Shown here: positions 50,901-56,900 of the stretch, piece by piece
How the letters are laid out: each line of letters opens with the position of its first letter
Position numbering within the stretch: position 1 is the stretch's first letter
Program-made: the position numbers and the translations under genes
The notes under the pieces: generated by a model
The model's input: the letters and a program-made list of their open reading frames with translations, nothing else
Databases searched by the model: none
What the model was told of the DNA's origin: nothing
From: Agapetus fuscipes
Lineage: Eukaryota > Arthropoda > Insecta > Trichoptera > Glossosomatidae
DNA: 64,000 nt
Reading direction: 5' to 3'
Assembly: GCA_951799405.1 (NCBI GenBank)
Contig: OX637343.1
Location: forward strand, 5,890,001 to 5,954,000

Positions 50901-53900
50901 TGGAGGACAAGGAGCTGGGGAAGGTGGTGCTCAGGCCCACTCCACAGACATCCAAGGTACAATGCTTCAATCTTAAAATATGGGCAATTCTCGAGCAAGA
51001 CCCAGTTAGTGCGACGAATGGACCTATGGTGACTAAAAAATTAAAATTTCAACCCAGCAAAGAGCATATTTAAAAAATTTAAAAAAAAATTCATGCTCTA
51101 TCGGGATTCGAATCCACTACCTTCCAATCATGAGTTCACAGTGTTAACCACTAGACTGCGGACCCGTTGCCTATGCCTGAATATATGAATGTATGAGGTC
51201 CACACGTAAATTGACATTGATAAAATTGTGTCGTCACCTGGCCGGGTTGCTGAGGAAAAGGAAAACAAATATTGGTAGCTAAGGATAAAATAGGTCCCGA
51301 ATCGCTGCATACGACACCTTTGGGATAACGCAGGCAAGAAGTTGTAATTTATGTGTAGCTTAGTTGCGAAAGTTGCAAAGGACTGCATTGCCATACATGA
51401 CTGGCGTTTGCTTGCCGAAAAAAAGTTCTCAAGTCAAAAACGTTTTGGATACATTACTCATTGTAAATGTTTCTGTTTAGGCTCCGGAGTGGCATCGCAT
51501 GAACGTGGCCAAGAACCTCCCCGACCAGGACCTCAGGATCAAGATCGCCTGCAGGATAGACAAGCCTCTCAACATGAAGCATGCGGGGTCAGTACACGTC
51601 ACCTTCTTGTTCCCACCGTGCATCTCTCCCAGGGATCACCACAGACCACATCCAAGGGTCGCTACTCGCTACTTGACTACATGGTGCTGGTGCAAGTCTC
51701 CAGTACACATTCCCCCTCTGCTCACACATGGGCAAGAAGAGCAAAGATGCAATAACTGTTGTTGCAACCTATGAAGACATTTAACACACCCTGGGCCTTT
51801 CATCTCTAGAAACAAGCAGATAACTTGCTCAACTTATCTGCATTTTTATTTTAAGACATCCTGTGCGGGAGACTCCCTAGATTCTAGAGACTCTAGGGGT
51901 CTATGACACTTGTTGTAGTGCCGCAGAGGTGTACGAGCTTAGTCGTAGCTACAAATCGCCAATACGCAAGCAAGACCCAGTTGCTGTAAGGCTGGATGGA
52001 CCTATGGTGACTGGTCATTGGTAAAGGTTTATGAATTTCTCATCCCAGCGAAGAGAAAATTTGAAAATATAAATGGTATATTTTTTGTGCTCCGCTGGGG
52101 AACCCACAACCTTCCCATTCAGAGTCCGCAGTGTTACCACTGAGCTACGGACCGGTCAAAAAATTTATAAAATCATCAATAACATTTTCAATGCGCCTCC
52201 TCTTTTACAAAGTATTAAATTCAATATTCCAACCCATAGATCCAGAACCAATCAATTTTCTCCCTCAATTTTCATCCTTCTAATTTAGGTTACTATTCTC
52301 CAATGAACAGAATGTCTCGTATTGTAAACTTTCCATTTCATTTAGATTTCTGTGGTGTAAATCTGTCTGAATTCCCTAGAGCTTTGTTTTGTTGAGAAAA
52401 GTGTATATGTATGTACTTTAATATGACTGTGCTATGTTATGTGCGCCTTTGGGCTGACCAAGAGTCATGAAAAGGCGCTATAAAAATCTTGTATTATTAT
52501 TATGTAATCTTGATTTTTTTTCTTTTTTAATCATTGTGAATTACTTTGTTTTATATTATGTAAATGAAGAATCATGTCCATTCCTAAAATAAAAAACTGT
52601 GGTTCTATTTGTAGTCACTTGTACGTGGTGGGCAAGTCGGTGTGGCGCAAGTGGAAGAAGCGCTACATGGTGCTGGTGCAAGTCTCGCAGTACACGTTCG
52701 CCCTCTGCTCTTACAAGGACAAGAAGAGCGAACCTGCGGAGATGATGCAGCTTGATGGCTTCACCGTGGACTACATAGAACCTGCCAGTGGTATGAAGTT
52801 GTATCCCCTTTTCTCAGGATCTGGTTTCGGTTATCCGGTAGCGTCTATCCGGTCGAGAAACCTAAAGGAGCGTCGGGCAAACCACGCCCAATCATGTGAA
52901 AGCTATCATACATCCCTACAACCCTGCACGACTACCGATGATGAGGCTGAACTTTTTTCATTGCAAGTACGCTTTCAGTATTGATGCAGTGGAAAGAGTT
53001 GATTTTGTGATACAGTGAAGCTGGTCTGGGGCCAAACACAATAAGGATTCACTCTTTAAATTTTATCATTTACTGAATCTTTAAATAATCTTTGTCCATT
53101 AATTACTTTTGAAATGCTGACCCATTTTTAATTTCATTGAAACATCAACAACTCGGAAGTATCAAAATTATACAAAAGCAAAGTAAAAGGTTTAATTGCA
53201 CGGCCAGCTGATGATGCGGAAGAGTTGCTTTCTGGGATCTGTTGCCTTGGACTGTGGGAGCTGGAGCTTCCGGACGTTTCACCCATGTCTGATGGTCGAA
53301 GAAACTTCTTTATACAGATTAATAATTGATAATATGTCTTTGCAACTTAGATTATAGATTATCAGCTATCATCAATTAATCATCAGTTATTTTATTTCAA
53401 TATCACATAACTAATACATGATTGATTTACATTTCTTGCTAGCTCAACTGATGGTTGGAATGGGTAAGACATTTTTATTACTTTTTTATTCTGAATAATG
53501 ATTATGTTTATAATAATACTAATAATCATAAGAACATATTCACCCTACCGTTTTGTGATAAATCACTGCAAGGGCACTATTCAACTGTGACATCGCTGAA
53601 ACAAACATGCCTTCAATAATAATATTAGGATTGAGCCATTTTTTACAGTACGGATGATCAGCCTCAAACCAATCTCTAAGTCAAGGAATAATATAATAAT
53701 AATATTGGGCTTATTTATTTGGTAAGCGCTGTTTTTGTGTGAATCACACCTTATGAGCCCTGTGCGAGCCTGGTCATCGTTATAGAAAGCGCCGATTCTC
53801 AGGCAAGACCCAGTTGCTGTAAGGCTGGATGGACCTTTGGTAACCGGTCTTTGGTAAAGGTATATGAATTTTTCAACTCAGCCAAGAGCATACTATTTGA

Positions 53901-56900
53901 AAATATAAATGGTATATTTTTTGTGCTCCTTGGGGATTTGCACCCACGACCTCCCATTTATGATTTAATTTATAATTTGTTTTGAATAAATTCAAACAAA
54001 ACACTGTTTATTTTCACAATAAAATTTATTTACAAAGATTAAAATCTTTAAAACAAATTACAAACGTTTTCGACCCAGTAGGTCATCATCAGGTATGATA
54101 TACATTGATTTCACTTGCCGATGGTTATTTGTGTGTTGACAGAGCTGGAGGGAGGCAAGTATTTCATGAACGCCGTGAGAGACGGAGAGTCGGTGCTGAT
54201 GGGCATGACGGACGAGAATGAGTGCCATCTGTGGGTGATGGCCATGTACAGGGCCACGGGGCAGAGCCACAAGCCCACGCCCCTCACCACCAGCGACACC
54301 CACATCAAGATCATGGGAGGTAAGGCATCTTAACACAATGTTTGGAGAGCGTACATTTGCAGTTGCTGGTCCTCTGGCCTGAAACCACCTGCCACATCAT
54401 GTGAGAGAGCTAGAGGACCATGGAAAGTTCCGGAAAGCACTGAAGACAAGCAAATTTCTGGCATCATTTGCACAAGCGCCCTGGGAGTGACTACATCACG
54501 AAACGGCGCTATAAAGAAATAATCAACTCATCAATCTTGTGATTATAATCATTATGATTATCGAAAAAAAATTGTATTCTACAAATAGATACCTTTCTTG
54601 TTGTGCATGTGTGAGCCATATGAAAAGAAAATCAATTTTCGTTTTTAATCTTGTAAATTTTCAAGGTCAACTACAATTTTTTTTTTCAAATATTCGCAAA
54701 CGAAAATTAATCATTTCAGTTTAATTGATGGGTAGTTTTATTCAATAAGATAATGTTTAACACTAGTTTCGATCTTATTTCTGTGTGAATACTAAAGAAA
54801 AATGAAAAAAATGCGATAAGTACATCAAGTGCGGATCGGCGTTCCGTCACTCGAGTGCATATTTGAAAATGTAAATGGTATATCCGAACCCAAAACCTGT
54901 CATTTAGGAGTTTGAAGCATTACCACTAGACTATGGACTGGTCATTAGGTACTTCTCCTTCAACTTCTCCTGTCCCTTGCAGCTATCACCTTATTCAAAT
55001 ATCATTTTTTTATATTTCGCAGATGCTGACAAGGCCAGAAAGCACGGCATGGAGGACTACATCCAAGCGGACCCCTGCACGTTTGATCACGCAGCGTTGT
55101 TTTCCACTTTACAAAGCCTCACCCTCAAATACAGGCTCAACGATCCATACTGCTCACTGGTGAGTGATAAAAAAGTGACCTTTCACACCAAACAAGGTCA
55201 CGCAGAGGTCAAAAGCTCAAATGCAAAGTATCTGTGTTCCTCATTTCCCTTAATTAACCCTTTTAGTGCTATTGTTTTTTATTCATAAATACTGAGAAAC
55301 GCTAAAGAAATCTTTTGTTTTTGATGCCATCTACCCTTGTCTCGAAAAAAAAACTGTATCAGATCATATGCAATTTGAATCCCAGGTAGGCATTAAAAGA
55401 ATAATTTTTAGCCTCATCAGCCACCCAGTGTTCAGTTTCACATGCAGCTTGAGGGATTACTCTGTGTCATAATCTATGTGTGTTTATTATTCCAGGGTTG
55501 GTTCTCTCCCGGGCAAGTATTTGTCCTGGACGAGTACTGCGCCAGGTACGGCGTGCGGGGCTGCCACCGCCACCTGTGCTACCTGACGGACCTGCTGGCC
55601 ACGGCGCAGGCGGGCTCGCAGACCATAGACCCTACCCTCATACACTACTCCTTCGCCTTCTGCGCCTCGCACGTCCACGGGAACAGGTCGCTGCTACATT
55701 ATCCACACCATGTCACATCACTGTCATCCACAAAACATCACTGCCATTCAATCTAATCTACAAAACATCACTATCATCTATTGTAAATTACTAGAGCCCT
55801 CTCAGGAGCTGGGAAACCCCCCACTTCACTGAAGTGGTTGGCGTAAGGCCGGCCCCCTTACCTGTAAAAATAAATAAGTGCACTCGCCATATGCGACCCC
55901 TTCGGGGATTACGCGGCAAGAAGTTATACTATATGTGTAGCTTAATTGCGTTTCTGCAAATTGCCGTCATTTCCTGTGCATCAATGTTATGTACCTACTG
56001 TACCTATATCACTGCCATCCACTTAACATCACTGCCAATCAATCTAATCTACAAAACATCACTGTCATCTATTGTAAATTACTGTCATCTTCTGAAAATT
56101 ACCGTCATGTACTGTGCGTCACTGTTGTCTACTGTACCTAAATCACTATCATCCACTTAACATCACTCTCACCTACTGAAAATTGCTGTCCTCTACTGGA
56201 CATTACTATAATTCACTCTACACTATGATTCACTTAACACGTTCGCGGACGAAACGGTTATAGCCGCTCTATGAGCTTGTCTAGGACTGGACGAAACGGT
56301 AATAGCCGTCGTGATAAAAAGTCATTACTAGGGACAAAACGGCTATTTCTGATAGAACTTGCATACATGTAGCATCCGTGCGTCCCTACAGAAATCCAAA
56401 GAACACGGCAATAGCCGTTTCGCCCCTGGATTTCAAAAAAAAAAAAAAAATTATAATAAAAATACAATTTGAGATGATTAAATAAGTGTGTTTTTTCTAG
56501 CCTACTTCACATTGCGTGTGTCCGCGAACGTGTTAACATCACTGCCATCTACTGCAAATTACTGTCATCTACTGTGCATCACTGTTATTTAGAGTACCTA
56601 CATACATAACTGACATATACTGCAAGTTACTTTCACCCACTGTACATCATTGTCATTCACTTAAAATCTCTGTCGTCTGCTCTACATCATTGCCATCCAC
56701 TTTACATCACTGTAATCTACTCCACATAACTATAATTCCATATAATATGCAAGACATCACTGCCATTTACCGTATTTCAATTAATTTCATCTACTGTTCA
56801 TCACTGGCATCTATTCAACATCACTCTCATCAACATACATTTCACTTTTCACAATCACATCTACCGTAAGTAACCATCATTTACTGTAGCTACATCATTG

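Noticed and set aside
51663..51760. Mutually exclusive alternative PH exon
   Set aside because: A 1-bp deletion shifts the frame and no splice acceptor or donor fits; kept as a relic only.
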